From IMG/VR virus record IMGVR_UViG_3300042892_005961, positions 124,001 through 188,000 of that record: a stretch of 64,000 nt of DNA; one strand, 5' to 3'. Shown here in pieces: positions 25,528 to 35,808 of this stretch (its first letter is position 1; every line of letters starts with the position of its first letter). Both the position numbers and the translations under genes were made by a program. The stretch is from a virus. Under the pieces are notes generated by a model, which saw only the letters and a list, made by a program, of their open reading frames with translations, did not search any database and was not told the origin of the DNA.

Positions 25528-25535
25528 TATAAATA
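25528..25535 (-). promoter_or_regulatory. TATTTATA element before 24212-25522 gene
   Basis: TATTTATA on the coding strand ends 5 nt before the ATG at 25522, directly downstream of the terminator at 25556-25583. Confidence 0.4.
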
Positions 25536-25555
25536 GTATTATATAGAATTTAAAC

Positions 25556-25583
25556 AAAAAACCCCTTAAAATAAAGGGGTTTT
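25556..25583 (-). terminator. Hairpin terminator after 25606-26172
   Basis: The inverted repeat AAAACCCC/GGGGTTTT with an A/T loop lies 23 bp beyond the stop at 25606 and ends in a T tract on the coding strand. The gene therefore seems to have its own transcript end. Confidence 0.7.
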
Positions 25584-25605
25584 AATATTGTTTTGTTTTT
25601 AAATT

Positions 25606-26172
25606 TTATGTTGAGCAAACATTAATGTCCGTTACAAATCCACTTGCTGAAATTTGTCCTGTATATGTTGCAAATCCACTGTCGGTTCTATAATAAGCGT
25701 GATATTCATCCTCTCCACCATAACCACTTGTTAAACCAGCATCAGTAAAGAATTGTTCTACATTGGCTGCATTATTTGTTGCGGCAAATACTTCAGTTAA
25801 GAGACTTTGAGGTTCTCCACCACCACCAGTAATAGCAGCACAAGCCTGTCCAATATTCGATTGTGTAACTGATGGTCCTAATTGATATGAATATGATGTT
25901 ACTACAGGTGTTGGACTCGGAGTAGGTGTTGGGGTTGCTGCTGCCGGTGTCGCCAGCCACGGGGTTGTAGTTGTACAAGTACCTGTACTTGCAATTGTTC
26001 CCCCTGTTATAGCATCATTAATACCGGTAATTGTATGACCTGCTGTTAATTGGGCTTTTGTAATACCAGAGGCTAATTCTGATACAACGTTAGCATTTGT
26101 TGTTCCTGAAATATTAAACGGACCCGCTGCAGTTCCTGAGGATTCCGATTTTAATGTAAATGTTACTGTCAT
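25606..26172 (-). CDS. Small tail protein with C-terminal module shared with the 1683-residue protein
   Basis: The 188-residue protein has an N-terminal Thr/Ser-rich β domain, a PTPTPSPTP linker and a C-terminal ~95-residue module (SYSYQLGPSVTQSN ... [11 protein letters not shown] ... DEYHAYY ... VCST). The same module ends the upstream 26215-31266 protein ([13 protein letters not shown] ... [11 protein letters not shown] ... ENEYHSF). Two adjacent genes with the same tip suggest copies of one receptor-binding or folding module. A terminator follows. Confidence 0.65.
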   Translation of the reverse strand: MTVTFTLKSESSGTAAGPFNISGTTNANVVSELASGITKAQLTAGHTITGINDAITGGTIASTGTCTTTTPWLATPAAATPTPTPSPTPVVTSYSYQLGPSVTQSNIGQACAAITGGGGEPQSLLTEVFAATNNAANVEQFFTDAGLTSGYGGEDEYHAYYRTDSGFATYTGQISASGFVTDINVCST

Positions 26173-26188
26173 ATTATTTGTTTCTTTT

Positions 26189-26196
26189 TATAAATA
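26189..26196 (-). promoter_or_regulatory. TATTTATA element before 25606-26172 gene
   Basis: TATTTATA on the coding strand ends 16 nt before the ATG at 26172, in a 42-bp A/T-rich gap. Confidence 0.4.
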
Positions 26197-26214
26197 TCTG
26201 TTTATTTTGTTTTA

Positions 26215-29200
26215 TTAAGGTTGTTCAGCACAAACACTTTTGTCCGATACCTGACCAGTATATGAAATTCTTCCTGAATATGGTGATCCTCCACTATTTA
26301 AAGCGAATGAGTGATATTCATTTTCACCGGTATATACGTTTACTAAATTAGGATCTGTAAAGAATTGTTCTACATTAAATGGTTGATCTGCCGCCGCATA
26401 TGCTAGAATATAGAAATCCTGACCGTAATTTTGACAAGCCAAACTCGATGATGTATAAGATGGTCCTAATTGATAAGCATACGATGTTGCAGGTACAGGT
26501 GTGTCTGTAGGTACCGGTGTTGCCGTTGGTGGGAATGGTGTTGGTGTTGGTGATTCTGTTGGTACGTTTGTTGGTACTGCTGTTGGTACGTTTGTTGGTA
26601 CTGCTGTTGGTATTGCTGTTGGTACGTTTGTTGGTACGTTTGTTGGTACGTTTGTTGGTACGTTAGTTGGTACTGCTGTTGGTACGTTAGTTGGTACTGG
26701 TGTTGGTGTTGGTCCACAATATGTACAATCACTTGATATGTTACAAGTATTACCACATTCAACATCAGTTAATAAACCTGAATTAATAATTGGAGCTGTT
26801 CCACCTTGTAGACAATGCTGTCTACTTGTACCAGGTAATAAATTAATTGATTGTTCAGTTCCATTACAATTTGTTATTGTATAGTTTCCTGTTGTTCCAC
26901 CTTCATTATAAATTGTCCAACATATACAAGGTAATGGTGTCGAAGTTGGTATTGCTGTTGGTACGTTTGTAGGTACTGCTGTTGGTACGTTTGTTGGTAC
27001 TGCTGTTGGTATTGCTGTTGGTACGTTTGTTGGTACGTTTGTTGGTACGTTAGTTGGTATGTTAGTTGGTATGTTAGTTGGTATATTGGTTGGTTCTGGT
27101 GTATTAGTTGGGACCGCCGTTGGTACGTTAGTTGGTATGTTGGTTGGTATGTTGGTTGGTATATTGGTTGGTACTGCTGTCGGTACTGCTGTTGGTACGT
27201 TAGTTGGTAATGGTGTTGGTGTGCTGTAGATAACATCAACATCAACATTAAAGTTACAATCTGGCGTTGGAGTTGGAGTTGGTGTTGTAGTGTTAGTAGG
27301 TGTTGGGGTTGGTGTATTTGTCGCTGGTAATGGCGTAGGAGTTGGTGTATTTGTTGCGGATTCCGGTAATGGTGTTGGAGTATTTGTATTTGTTGGTGTA
27401 GGAGTTGGTGTACTATAGATAACATCAACATCAACATTAAAGTTACAATCTGGTGTTGGAGTTGCGGTATTTGTTGGTGTTGGAGTTGGGGTATTTGTTG
27501 GTGTTGGAGTTGGGGTATTAGTTGCTAATTCTGGTGTATTTGTATTTGTTGGTGTTGGGGTTGGTGTTGGTGTACCATATATAATGTCCACATTTATTTC
27601 AAAATCACAATTTGGTGTAGAAGTTGGTGTACTAGTTGGTGTTGGAGTATTTGTATTTGTTGGTGTAGGAGTTGGTGTACTATATACAACTAAAACATCA
27701 ACATTAAAGTTACAATCTGGTGTTGGTGTAGGTGTTGCAGTGTTAGTAGGTGTTGGAGTTGGGGTACTATAAAATATTTCTACGTCAACAGCAAACTCAC
27801 AATTTGGTGTGGCTGTTGGGGTTGGTGTTGGGGTTGGTGTACTAGTAACAACTAAAACATCAACTAAGAAATTACAATTTGGTGTAGGTGATGGAGTAGG
27901 TGTTGGTGTACTAGTAACAACTAAAACATCAACATTAAAATTACAATCTGGTGTTGGGGTTGGTGTTGGGGTTGGTGTACTAGTAACAACTAAAACATCA
28001 ACATTAAAATTACAATCTGGTGTTGGGGTTGGTGTTGGTGTATTTGTTGCAGGTGATGCCGTTACTGTTGGTGTTGGGGTGGAAGGTAATGGTGTTGCAG
28101 TTGCTGGTAATGGTGTAGCTGTTGGTGTGGCTGTTGGTGTTGGTGTGTTTGTTGGAGTTGGTGTTGGTCCTGGCTCATATATCGCTAATCCTCCACTAAA
28201 TCTACAATCTTTCACATCATTTTGACCAATTGATACATATCCATAATCTAAATAATTATTTACTGTACAATCATTTGGACCGTATTTGTAAGATGTGAAT
28301 TTAATTTTTTCACGTCCTTCATTATCTATGAAAAATTCATATGATATTATTTTTTGTTTTGTTGTTCCTGTAATCGATGAATTACCAATTTCGGTTCCGT
28401 ATTGTGTGTTTTTACCTTCTCCATCTATAGTTGATCCAGAATAGGTGTTAATATATGTAATTGTATTTTGTATCGCCCTTTTCCACAGTATTTTTAATTG
28501 TTGGTCTATTTCACTATAAACCGAAAGGTTATTAGTTGTACCTCCACTATATAATTTAACACTAATACCATTAGTTGTAACGGTATTATCGTTATTAAAT
28601 GTTAATGTTGTTCCAGTTAATGAAGTTGCTCCACTGATTAAAACATATGTACATCCTGTAACATTTGTTGTTGTGTTTAATGCAGAAGCATTTTCAGGGT
28701 CAGTCATACCTGAATAAACTATACCGTCAATTTCAAATATTGGATAAAGTTTAACATAACCATCGTGTTTTGTTTCCCCATCTTCATCAATTTCAATAGA
28801 AAAACCAAGATCATCGTCAGCCTGTTGTATTAAATAATCAAAATAACTTGTAAATCCTGTTGGTATTTCTAAATCAAAATTAATGTGGTCTTCCGTTTCT
28901 GTAGGTTGACATCCATATCTATATTGATATTTTGATCTACCAAAAATATTATTTGAAATTAAATTACCTCCCGTCCATAAAGTTGTTGCAGGAATAATTT
29001 GATCGATAACACTTGTCCAATAAGGACTCATTTTTTCAATAAACAAATTAATGTCAGGAAATGTGTATGCTTTGTTAGGTGAAAAATCTCTAGTAATATA
29101 ATCTTGATAGATGTCCTCTAATGTAATATAATTCTTCTTATATTTTATTAAATTAGAATTTTTAATTTGTTGATGTATCATTAAATCGACATACTCAGCG

Positions 29201-31266
29201 AATGTTACTCCTGTTTGTGGTGTTAAACTATTTGTACCGAATGTTGTACCTGTTGGACCAAAGTCTCTAGATTTACGATATATGTCATAATCAACCGCTT
29301 GTGCTGATGATAAATAAACTTCAATATTTTTTCTATTTAATAATAAACCAGAATTATCATTAAGATTTTCTGTTTGATTATTATCAATAATATTTTTTAA
29401 TTTATATCCTGAGTCTAATCCTGGCAATTTTCTATAAACGTCAAAATAATCTTCACCATAGGTATATGCACTATTTTTAGTAACAATATTTTTAGTTCTT
29501 CCTGTTACCGTTGAATTATCGATATCAATCACTAATGGTGATTTATGATCTGTAGTATTATCATACCAACCAGATCCTTTTTGGAAAAAATATTCTGTTG
29601 ATCCCGTAATTCCTTTAGGTAATAACGTATCTCCATTAACGGGATAATTTTCAGAATTAAATGTTGTTGTACCTGTAGTTATACCAGTATAATATCTATA
29701 TGGAAGATATGTTACACCATTAATAGTTCCACCTGTTGGTAAGAATATTCCTGTTTTGTAAGTTTTAGTTCCCGATATAACATCATAAATGTCACCTTTT
29801 AAATCAAATGATTTAGGTAAAGATATTACCTTGTAAACATATTGATTAATTTTAATCATTGGTTCAGGAGCACCTAAAAATCTTAAAAAAAATTCTAAAG
29901 ATTGTCTTGTACCTTTTGATTTATAAATGTAAGCCAAGTTAACTAACAACCTTCGATAAAATTCATATTCGGCGTCTATTAAAGACGTTCCCGATACTAA
30001 TCCAGAATATTGTTGTGATGTCTTAGTGTATAATAATTCATCTAAACCTTTCTCATCAATTAAGTTAATTGTATCTAACCCTAAAGTATTTGCCAAGTTT
30101 TTTAACAATACATCGGGTACGTTATTAATACCGTCATAACTTACATTTCTCATGTAAGCAATATTATCAATATATTTTTTTACACTATCAAAACTTTGTC
30201 CATATAATTGAAATAATGATTCGGCCTTTTTATCGGGACTATCAAATTCAAACAATTGAGGTGATGTTAAAAACCTAACAAATAAGTTAGACTTATAATC
30301 ATCAATTTCATCTGCTATATTACTTAAATTTGTTAAATAACTATCATATTCTAAACCTGTAATTTTAATGTTCCAATCTTCCTTATCGGATAACGGCCAA
30401 CTATAATTTACTGAAATTAATTCGGTTTTTGTTTCGTCAAAACTATCTCTTGGTACCTTAAAACTTGAAGTATATTTTGGAAAAGTGTCTCTGTTTAATA
30501 AACTTTCCTCTAAATCATCTAAACCTTTAAAGAACTCTTCAACAACACCATCATTTGGTTTAATTAATATATTTTCAGAAAACCCCGTTAAGTTATCAAA
30601 TGGTTTACCACTTACCTTTAATGAAATTATATTATCACTATTAGGTTCAATATATGAAATTACATCATATGTTTTTCCACTTATTGAAATTAAATAGTTT
30701 TTAAAAGAAGTATAAAAATCTCTGTTTTTATTAATTGAAGGTAATATGGTATTACTTTTCGGTGTAACCATAACAATCGAAAATGGATTGTATAGTTTAC
30801 TGTACTCAACTTTAAATTGAGTGGTGTTACTTATATTATCATATGTAATATTATTAGCGGTAAAATTCGTTACTTTAATTAAACTATTAGAATCAATTAA
30901 AATAGCCGCAGGAAAATTATTAATTATATTAGTTGTCGCAACACCTAGTCTACTTTTTAATGATCCAAATAAAGATTTAGCAGCATCATTTTTAGAACCT
31001 TTAAATTTTATTTCTTTATTTTTACTTGTAGTACCACTCGTAGTTGTACTTGAAGTTTGTCCTTTTAAATCATCTAATGTTAAAAAATTAGAAAACGGAT
31101 TTGTTTTAAAATTCTTTGTATCTCTTTGTATTACCTCACTATCTAACGCAAAGTTCGTATTAGTCAATTGACCGGTACCCGTGGTAATTTGATTACCGAC
31201 TAGATTGTCACTGAATGTATCGGCACCACTCGCAGCTTGACTTGGAATTTTACGTAATTTTGCCAT
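26215..31266 (-). CDS. Giant baseplate/tail-fibre-like protein with Thr-Pro repeat stalk
   Basis: This 1683-residue protein has an N-terminal region with a P2 gpI/tail-protein-I-like segment at about residues 260-475 ([43 protein letters not shown]), which would attach it to the baseplate. A β-rich middle follows. From about residue 1030 it has Thr-Pro linkers with eight copies of a short strand unit ([12 protein letters not shown] or near), then two arrays of VPTN/VPTA repeats separated by a small Cys-rich domain. The C-terminal module is shared with the next gene. The design fits a baseplate-fixed, length-variable receptor-binding stalk. Confidence 0.7.
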   Translation of the reverse strand: MAKLRKIPSQAASGADTFSDNLVGNQITTGTGQLTNTNFALDSEVIQRDTKNFKTNPFSNFLTLDDLKGQTSSTTTSGTTSKNKEIKFKGSKNDAAKSLFGSLKSRLGVATTNIINNFPAAILIDSNSLIKVTNFTANNITYDNISNTTQFKVEYSKLYNPFSIVMVTPKSNTILPSINKNRDFYTSFKNYLISISGKTYDVISYIEPNSDNIISLKVSGKPFDNLTGFSENILIKPNDGVVEEFFKGLDDLEESLLNRDTFPKYTSSFKVPRDSFDETKTELISVNYSWPLSDKEDWNIKITGLEYDSYLTNLSNIADEIDDYKSNLFVRFLTSPQLFEFDSPDKKAESLFQLYGQSFDSVKKYIDNIAYMRNVSYDGINNVPDVLLKNLANTLGLDTINLIDEKGLDELLYTKTSQQYSGLVSGTSLIDAEYEFYRRLLVNLAYIYKSKGTRQSLEFFLRFLGAPEPMIKINQYVYKVISLPKSFDLKGDIYDVISGTKTYKTGIFLPTGGTINGVTYLPYRYYTGITTGTTTFNSENYPVNGDTLLPKGITGSTEYFFQKGSGWYDNTTDHKSPLVIDIDNSTVTGRTKNIVTKNSAYTYGEDYFDVYRKLPGLDSGYKLKNIIDNNQTENLNDNSGLLLNRKNIEVYLSSAQAVDYDIYRKSRDFGPTGTTFGTNSLTPQTGVTFAEYVDLMIHQQIKNSNLIKYKKNYITLEDIYQDYITRDFSPNKAYTFPDINLFIEKMSPYWTSVIDQIIPATTLWTGGNLISNNIFGRSKYQYRYGCQPTETEDHINFDLEIPTGFTSYFDYLIQQADDDLGFSIEIDEDGETKHDGYVKLYPIFEIDGIVYSGMTDPENASALNTTTNVTGCTYVLISGATSLTGTTLTFNNDNTVTTNGISVKLYSGGTTNNLSVYSEIDQQLKILWKRAIQNTITYINTYSGSTIDGEGKNTQYGTEIGNSSITGTTKQKIISYEFFIDNEGREKIKFTSYKYGPNDCTVNNYLDYGYVSIGQNDVKDCRFSGGLAIYEPGPTPTPTNTPTPTATPTATPLPATATPLPSTPTPTVTASPATNTPTPTPTPDCNFNVDVLVVTSTPTPTPTPTPDCNFNVDVLVVTSTPTPTPSPTPNCNFLVDVLVVTSTPTPTPTPTATPNCEFAVDVEIFYSTPTPTPTNTATPTPTPDCNFNVDVLVVYSTPTPTPTNTNTPTPTSTPTSTPNCDFEINVDIIYGTPTPTPTPTNTNTPELATNTPTPTPTNTPTPTPTNTATPTPDCNFNVDVDVIYSTPTPTPTNTNTPTPLPESATNTPTPTPLPATNTPTPTPTNTTTPTPTPTPDCNFNVDVDVIYSTPTPLPTNVPTAVPTAVPTNIPTNIPTNIPTNVPTAVPTNTPEPTNIPTNIPTNIPTNVPTNVPTNVPTAIPTAVPTNVPTAVPTNVPTAIPTSTPLPCICWTIYNEGGTTGNYTITNCNGTEQSINLLPGTSRQHCLQGGTAPIINSGLLTDVECGNTCNISSDCTYCGPTPTPVPTNVPTAVPTNVPTNVPTNVPTNVPTAIPTAVPTNVPTAVPTNVPTESPTPTPFPPTATPVPTDTPVPATSYAYQLGPSYTSSSLACQNYGQDFYILAYAAADQPFNVEQFFTDPNLVNVYTGENEYHSFALNSGGSPYSGRISYTGQVSDKSVCAEQP
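26540..26710 (-). repeat. 12-bp tandem repeat array 1 (VPTN/VPTA)
   Basis: Repeated 12-bp units such as GTTGGTACGTTT and GTTGGTACTGCT (plus strand) encode alternating NVPT and AVPT blocks in the C-terminal stalk of the 1683-residue protein. Confidence 0.85.
26945..27215 (-). repeat. 12-bp tandem repeat array 2 ([12 protein letters not shown])
   Basis: A second array of related 12-bp units (GTTGGTACGTTT, GTTGGTATGTTA, GTTGGTACTGCT on the plus strand) encodes VPT and IPT blocks. The two arrays flank a Cys-rich domain. Confidence 0.85.
27220..28170 (-). repeat. Compound repeat: Thr-Pro linkers with eight DCNFNVDV units
   Basis: Low-complexity Thr-Pro coding DNA is interrupted by eight copies of a ~36-bp unit (plus-strand ACATCAACATTAAAGTTACA type, starting near 27231, 27417, 27571, 27680, 27771, 27842, 27911 and 27982). 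Each unit encodes a [14 protein letters not shown] strand. Copies at the 3' end (27911 and 27982) are almost identical, the others more diverged. Confidence 0.85.
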
Positions 31267-32177
31267 TAGATATTAGTGATTGTATCAAAGTTTAAATTTT
31301 CATCAATATCATTACGGTTTTCTCTAACCTCATATAGAGTTTCGTTAAAGTTGTCTTTAATTTCAAATAAGTTATATTGTTTATAGATGTTATTATCTTT
31401 ATCGTAAATTGTGTAAATACCTGGAGTAACCGCCTTAGTTTGATTACCGTAAAGAGCATTTGCAAGTGTTGACGCATCATGTTCAACCATATCAATTTCG
31501 ATAGTTGTTGGGTTCATATATGTATTTGATAAAATAACCATTTGACCTGGACTACCAATAAATGGAACGGTATTTGGTTTGTTTGACGGTGCAGACGATG
31601 GTGTAATTGTTAAAAACATAAAGTTTGTTGCACCTTCACTATATTGATATCTTACTGACTTTTGTGTTGAACTATTTAGATTCGCCGTAACAGGAGTACA
31701 ATAAAAAGAAGACGTAACAATTTTATAGAAATTTGGTGTTTTTTGTTTGTTATTAGAATTTATATATTCAATCCTATAACCAACTAAACCTTGTGGTGTA
31801 AATTTATTTCTATCTTCAGACTTAACATTTGATAAATCCAAGATTAGTCCTCTTACTGATGGTAATGATGCTAAAACACCACAATCCATAATTGTTGTTC
31901 TAATTTGTTTTGGTCTGATATGAAGTGTGTATATTCCTAAATCAGGAAAATCTGTTGCATTTAATTTAAGATTATATAAACCTCCTAAGATTTCCACACC
32001 ACTTTCTCCACCGGTATTTCCATTATGTAAAATAGGTGTTAATACCTGATTTGGGGTTAATTTCTTTAATACTGTTGGAGTTGTTGAGATCCGATTGGGT
32101 GCATAATGATAAAGTATTTCTACATCATCGGGTGATACATCCGCCGGTCTAACTATTCCATATGATCCTACTGCCAT
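31266..32177 (-). CDS. Baseplate/tail structural protein
   Basis: The 303-residue protein begins [21 protein letters not shown] and is β-rich without signal or membrane segments. It shares a base with the giant fibre-like gene. Its position between that gene and the other tail proteins and the regular β pattern ([21 protein letters not shown]) suggest a baseplate or fibre-connector role. I do not recognise a named family. Confidence 0.6.
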   Translation of the reverse strand: MAVGSYGIVRPADVSPDDVEILYHYAPNRISTTPTVLKKLTPNQVLTPILHNGNTGGESGVEILGGLYNLKLNATDFPDLGIYTLHIRPKQIRTTIMDCGVLASLPSVRGLILDLSNVKSEDRNKFTPQGLVGYRIEYINSNNKQKTPNFYKIVTSSFYCTPVTANLNSSTQKSVRYQYSEGATNFMFLTITPSSAPSNKPNTVPFIGSPGQMVILSNTYMNPTTIEIDMVEHDASTLANALYGNQTKAVTPGIYTIYDKDNNIYKQYNLFEIKDNFNETLYEVRENRNDIDENLNFDTITNI

Positions 32178-32187
32178 ATTCTTTTAT

Positions 32188-32195
32188 TATAAATA
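32188..32195 (-). promoter_or_regulatory. TATTTATA element before 31266-32177 gene
   Basis: TATTTATA on the coding strand ends 10 nt before the ATG at 32177, in a 24-bp gap. Confidence 0.4.
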
Positions 32196-32201
32196 TAAAT
32201 C

Positions 32202-33674
32202 TTATTGTTTTTTAACTTTAAAAAATCCATTTCCATAAACATCTAACTCACTCATGTTGTCAATTTCACCCAATCTTAGATTAACCTCCATGACACCTTG
32301 ACGTCCTCTTTCCACAAAAATGTCAGAATATACTGTTGGGTCATCGATAAAACCTAAGAAATGTTCGTTTCTTGTTAACATATGATTTATAACATACTCG
32401 GTAGCAAATTCTGTTGTATTACCACTTGTTGTTAAATATGGTACAGTATTTATTGTGTTTCCCGATATTTCATATGTATAACCACTAGTTGGTCCAAACC
32501 TATAATTTGGAACACTTCCCGTTATTTGTGTAAATCCATCTTCTCTATCCATATAATATAAATCATCTACCGTATATCCTGTATACTTTGTTCCATCAGA
32601 TAATGATCCTGAATCAACACCATAAGGTGTGGTTTCACCATATCTCTTAAATTCACCAATTCTGCTTTGACCTATTGCCATAAATTTAAATGTCTTTGTG
32701 GGTGTTGCAGTATATCCTGTGTTAGAATATTCATAATCATTTAAATAATTTAAAGATCCTGTTATTTGTGTATATGGTATTGTAAACCCGCTAAATGTCC
32801 CTAATACATTAACATTATCAGTAATAGAACCTGTATTAAAAATGGTTATGTTTTTAGTTATTTTTTGATTTGACCATGGAGAGTTTAAAAAAATTGATAT
32901 ATCAAAACTACTTATATTTGATCCCGAATATGTTTCTTTATATGAACCTGTATATGACGATGTATATGGTGTATAATTAAATGACGCGGTTGGAAAATTT
33001 GAATATAAAACTCCTCCATTTGAATCTAATGAACCTGTAATTGATAGTGATCCTGTTATATTTTGTTTAACTCCCCAATCTATTGTAAAATCTTGATCAA
33101 CAATTTTTCTTAATTTATCAGGATTTACAGTACTATAAATCGTAACATGTGATCCTGATATTCTATATGTAAAATTAACTAATTGTTCTACTTGTTCCAT
33201 ATTTCCATCGAATGAAACCATAACACCCATTTCATCCACATCCGATTCTAAATAAATTGGTATCTCATATTCATAACCCGTAAATCCCGTGTATAAATTC
33301 CAATTATCTCCATCCCATTTATAATATTTCCCCTTTGTATTGTTAATTGCAACTTGTTCAACCTCTTTCCAATATACACTACCAGATGGTATGTTATTTA
33401 AATTACTACCTGTTAATGATTGATACGTTTTACCACTATAAAATAAAACAACGCTTCCTGTGTATGTAATATCAGGATACCATTTTATGTCACGTACCAA
33501 ATGTAAACTACCTGTCTCATTTGAAGACGGTACCATACCATCTATTGGGACTGACGCACTATACCAAGATTTCCAATCGTTTATTTCTGTATCAAACCAA
33601 AAAGTACCAGTTTCTGAATGTAAATTAACATCAGGTATCTGTCTTTTTAATATTGTATATTCGTTTTTTTTCAT
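32202..33674 (-). CDS. Tail structural protein with CBM5/12-like motif
   Basis: This 490-residue protein is β-rich. A segment at about residues 67-110 (YTGSVVLFYSGKTYQSL ... NNIPSGSVYWKEV) has the W/Y-x-G-x-V-x-Y-x-G-x-x-Y pattern of carbohydrate-binding modules of the CBM5/12 type. It may contact cell-surface sugars. Several Thr/Ser/Gly-rich strands follow (GSLSITGSLDSNGG). It lies 2 bp before the 33676-35808 gene start, and both probably act in the same tail substructure. Confidence 0.6.
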   Translation of the reverse strand: MKKNEYTILKRQIPDVNLHSETGTFWFDTEINDWKSWYSASVPIDGMVPSSNETGSLHLVRDIKWYPDITYTGSVVLFYSGKTYQSLTGSNLNNIPSGSVYWKEVEQVAINNTKGKYYKWDGDNWNLYTGFTGYEYEIPIYLESDVDEMGVMVSFDGNMEQVEQLVNFTYRISGSHVTIYSTVNPDKLRKIVDQDFTIDWGVKQNITGSLSITGSLDSNGGVLYSNFPTASFNYTPYTSSYTGSYKETYSGSNISSFDISIFLNSPWSNQKITKNITIFNTGSITDNVNVLGTFSGFTIPYTQITGSLNYLNDYEYSNTGYTATPTKTFKFMAIGQSRIGEFKRYGETTPYGVDSGSLSDGTKYTGYTVDDLYYMDREDGFTQITGSVPNYRFGPTSGYTYEISGNTINTVPYLTTSGNTTEFATEYVINHMLTRNEHFLGFIDDPTVYSDIFVERGRQGVMEVNLRLGEIDNMSELDVYGNGFFKVKKQ

Positions 33675-33675
33675 T

Positions 33676-35808
33676 TTAGCACTGTTCTGATGATAATCCT
33701 GTTATTTGTCCTGTACTATTATTAATATCCCACGTTTCTCCATTAATTTGAACATATTCGTATCCTATCAAAGCATTAGGGAATGTATCAACATATACAA
33801 AGCATCCTGTTGTAAAATCAAATGGTCCACAATCAGAATAGAATGTTCTATTATTTGATGCGTCATTACAAACTCCACTAAATGTATTTCCTCTACCACA
33901 ACCTGTATATGTTGTTAAAGGTATTGTAGTTGCTGTTGGAGTAGGCGTTGGTGTTGAACCGCCAGGAGTTGCTGTTGGCGTTGCGGTTGGAGTTGCAGTT
34001 GGCACACCTGAACAAGAGGTACATGCTGTTTGAGCTGTTCCTGTTTGTGCCGAACCATCTCTCATAAATTCTCTTTCATCAGTACCATCAGAAACCCAAA
34101 ATGTAGTGTTATTAGTCATATCACCATATACGTTACCATATATTGAAGAAGATAAACCTAATACTTTAGTTAGGTTACATAATGAAGTACCTTGAACTGT
34201 AACAGTCACCGCCTCATATTCACCACCACTACAAGCTGATGGACCATTAACTAAACTCACATAACCACTAAATGTAGTTTGGAATGGTGTTGGAGTTGGT
34301 GGTAAAGGAGTTGGTGTTGCAGTTGGTGGTAAAGGAGTTGGTGTCGCCGTTGGTGGTAAAGGAGTTGATGTTGGTGTTGGTGTTGCGGTTGATGGAAGAC
34401 ATGACGTTTCACCATAAAACACAGATGAAATTGACGCGATTACTCCTGATAATGAATTATTTTGAATACAATCATTAATTACTTGTGGTCCAATACCAAA
34501 TGTCTCCGTAACTTCACTACCCTCACAATTAAAATATCTAACAGTTCCACCAAAATCAACTTCAAAACTTACTGACGTTACACAAGGACTTTCTGTAGGT
34601 GTTGGGGTTATTGTAGGAATTACCGTAGCCACTGGTGTAGGTGTTGAAGTTGGGAAAGGTGTTGACGTTGGTCTAGGTGTCGCCGTAACTCCACCAATAG
34701 GTGTCGGAGTTGGGGTTGATACCGGTAATAATACTCCTCCTCCTTTTTCGTAGAATGTTATACTATCAGTCGTTGTATAACCTGTACCTATTCTATCTAA
34801 TTTTGTTGTCCCCGTATATCTATATATTTGATATGTTCTTTCATAGTGATCAAAATCAATTTGATAATACATATCTTTTTCTTCCGTTATATTATAACTT
34901 GTTGTTTGACCTGAATTTATAAAATCTAATATCTCACCTCTATCCGCATTGAAAAATTTTGCTGTCATGAAAAACGTATTCATTCCGTGATAAAATGGTG
35001 ATTTATTATCATTTGGGTTTTTTATAATTTCATATGTTAAATTTGGATATTGAAATGTTTGTCCCGTCCAACCAATTAATGTGGTACCTGTAGTACCTGT
35101 AGTTATTGGTATGTTTACTTGTGTTATATCGTTATTTTCATTTGTAAATAAAATAGTTTGTTCCGTTGTTGCGGTAAAACTATACATATCTAATGTTGTA
35201 GTTCCACTTAAATTAGTATCTGTTAAAACACTCTCATTATCAAACCAAAACAAATACATATTTTCTTTGTTTCGATAATTTGAACCTGTAAAAACAGGTA
35301 CAAATATATTATACCCATAGTTACTACCTGTATGAAAATATTTTTCACCTAAGGGTAATGCTAAATTTTTAGAATTTATTAATCTTCTATTTTGTCTTGT
35401 CGGTGGCTCACATGTTAAAACATAATTTGTTATACTACCGGGTGTTTTATAAAACTCTAATCTAAAGAAACTTTCAGTTGATTGTTTTGTCATCAATTGA
35501 TTTTCTTGTGTTGATATACCAACAGGATTATAATCTAAAACATAATTTGGTGTGTCTCCACTTGTTGCAAAATAAAATTGAAACCATATGTCAGTTTGTG
35601 TAAAATTAGGTGGGTAAGTGTTTCCCGTTACAATATATGGTTTATGAATGTATCTAACTGTTTCATAATTTTTAGATGGATTAATAATATCTTTTAAAAC
35701 TTCATCTTCAAAATCGGCAAGATTATCCTGCCAACCCAAATCGGTTCTAAAACTTTGTTCACTATTAACTACAATATTTAAATTGTTACTATTTTTTAAA
35801 ATTTCCAT
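33676..35808 (-). CDS. Thr-Pro-linked baseplate/adhesin protein
   Basis: The 710-residue protein has an N-terminal ~360-residue β-rich region (EILKNSNNLNIVVNSEQSF...), then Thr-Pro linkers joining Cys-containing modules. Two of these modules (SVSFEVDFGGTVRYFNC ... and TTFSGYVSLVNGPSAC ...) match, in the same order, the 24212-25522 protein. A final Cys-rich domain (TGCGRGNTFSGVC...) follows. The N-terminal part would be the attachment and the modules the exposed tip. Confidence 0.65.
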   Translation of the reverse strand: MEILKNSNNLNIVVNSEQSFRTDLGWQDNLADFEDEVLKDIINPSKNYETVRYIHKPYIVTGNTYPPNFTQTDIWFQFYFATSGDTPNYVLDYNPVGISTQENQLMTKQSTESFFRLEFYKTPGSITNYVLTCEPPTRQNRRLINSKNLALPLGEKYFHTGSNYGYNIFVPVFTGSNYRNKENMYLFWFDNESVLTDTNLSGTTTLDMYSFTATTEQTILFTNENNDITQVNIPITTGTTGTTLIGWTGQTFQYPNLTYEIIKNPNDNKSPFYHGMNTFFMTAKFFNADRGEILDFINSGQTTSYNITEEKDMYYQIDFDHYERTYQIYRYTGTTKLDRIGTGYTTTDSITFYEKGGGVLLPVSTPTPTPIGGVTATPRPTSTPFPTSTPTPVATVIPTITPTPTESPCVTSVSFEVDFGGTVRYFNCEGSEVTETFGIGPQVINDCIQNNSLSGVIASISSVFYGETSCLPSTATPTPTSTPLPPTATPTPLPPTATPTPLPPTPTPFQTTFSGYVSLVNGPSACSGGEYEAVTVTVQGTSLCNLTKVLGLSSSIYGNVYGDMTNNTTFWVSDGTDEREFMRDGSAQTGTAQTACTSCSGVPTATPTATPTATPGGSTPTPTPTATTIPLTTYTGCGRGNTFSGVCNDASNNRTFYSDCGPFDFTTGCFVYVDTFPNALIGYEYVQINGETWDINNSTGQITGLSSEQC
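34034..34128 (-). repeat. 95-bp perfect repeat, copy 2
   Basis: Identical to 24486-24580. It encodes part of the shared adhesin module in a different gene. Confidence 0.85.
34285..34375 (-). repeat. 27-bp tandem repeat (TPTPLPPTA)
   Basis: Three copies of a 27-bp unit (plus strand GTTGGTGGTAAAGGAGTTGG core) encode TPTPLPPTA linker repeats between two adhesin modules. Confidence 0.8.

Noticed and set aside
26540-27215. CRISPR array
   Set aside because: Units are 12 bp, contiguous, in frame and protein-coding, without unique spacers.
26501-28225. Long plus-strand frames of Gly-Val repeats opposite the Thr-Pro linkers
   Set aside because: They are the reverse-complement reading of the Thr-Pro coding repeats and have no independent start context or non-repeat sequence.
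24212-35808. Diversity-generating retroelement acting on the adhesin modules
   Set aside because: No reverse transcriptase gene and no template/variable repeat pair with adenine-biased differences were seen in the window; the duplicated DNA is identical or randomly diverged.
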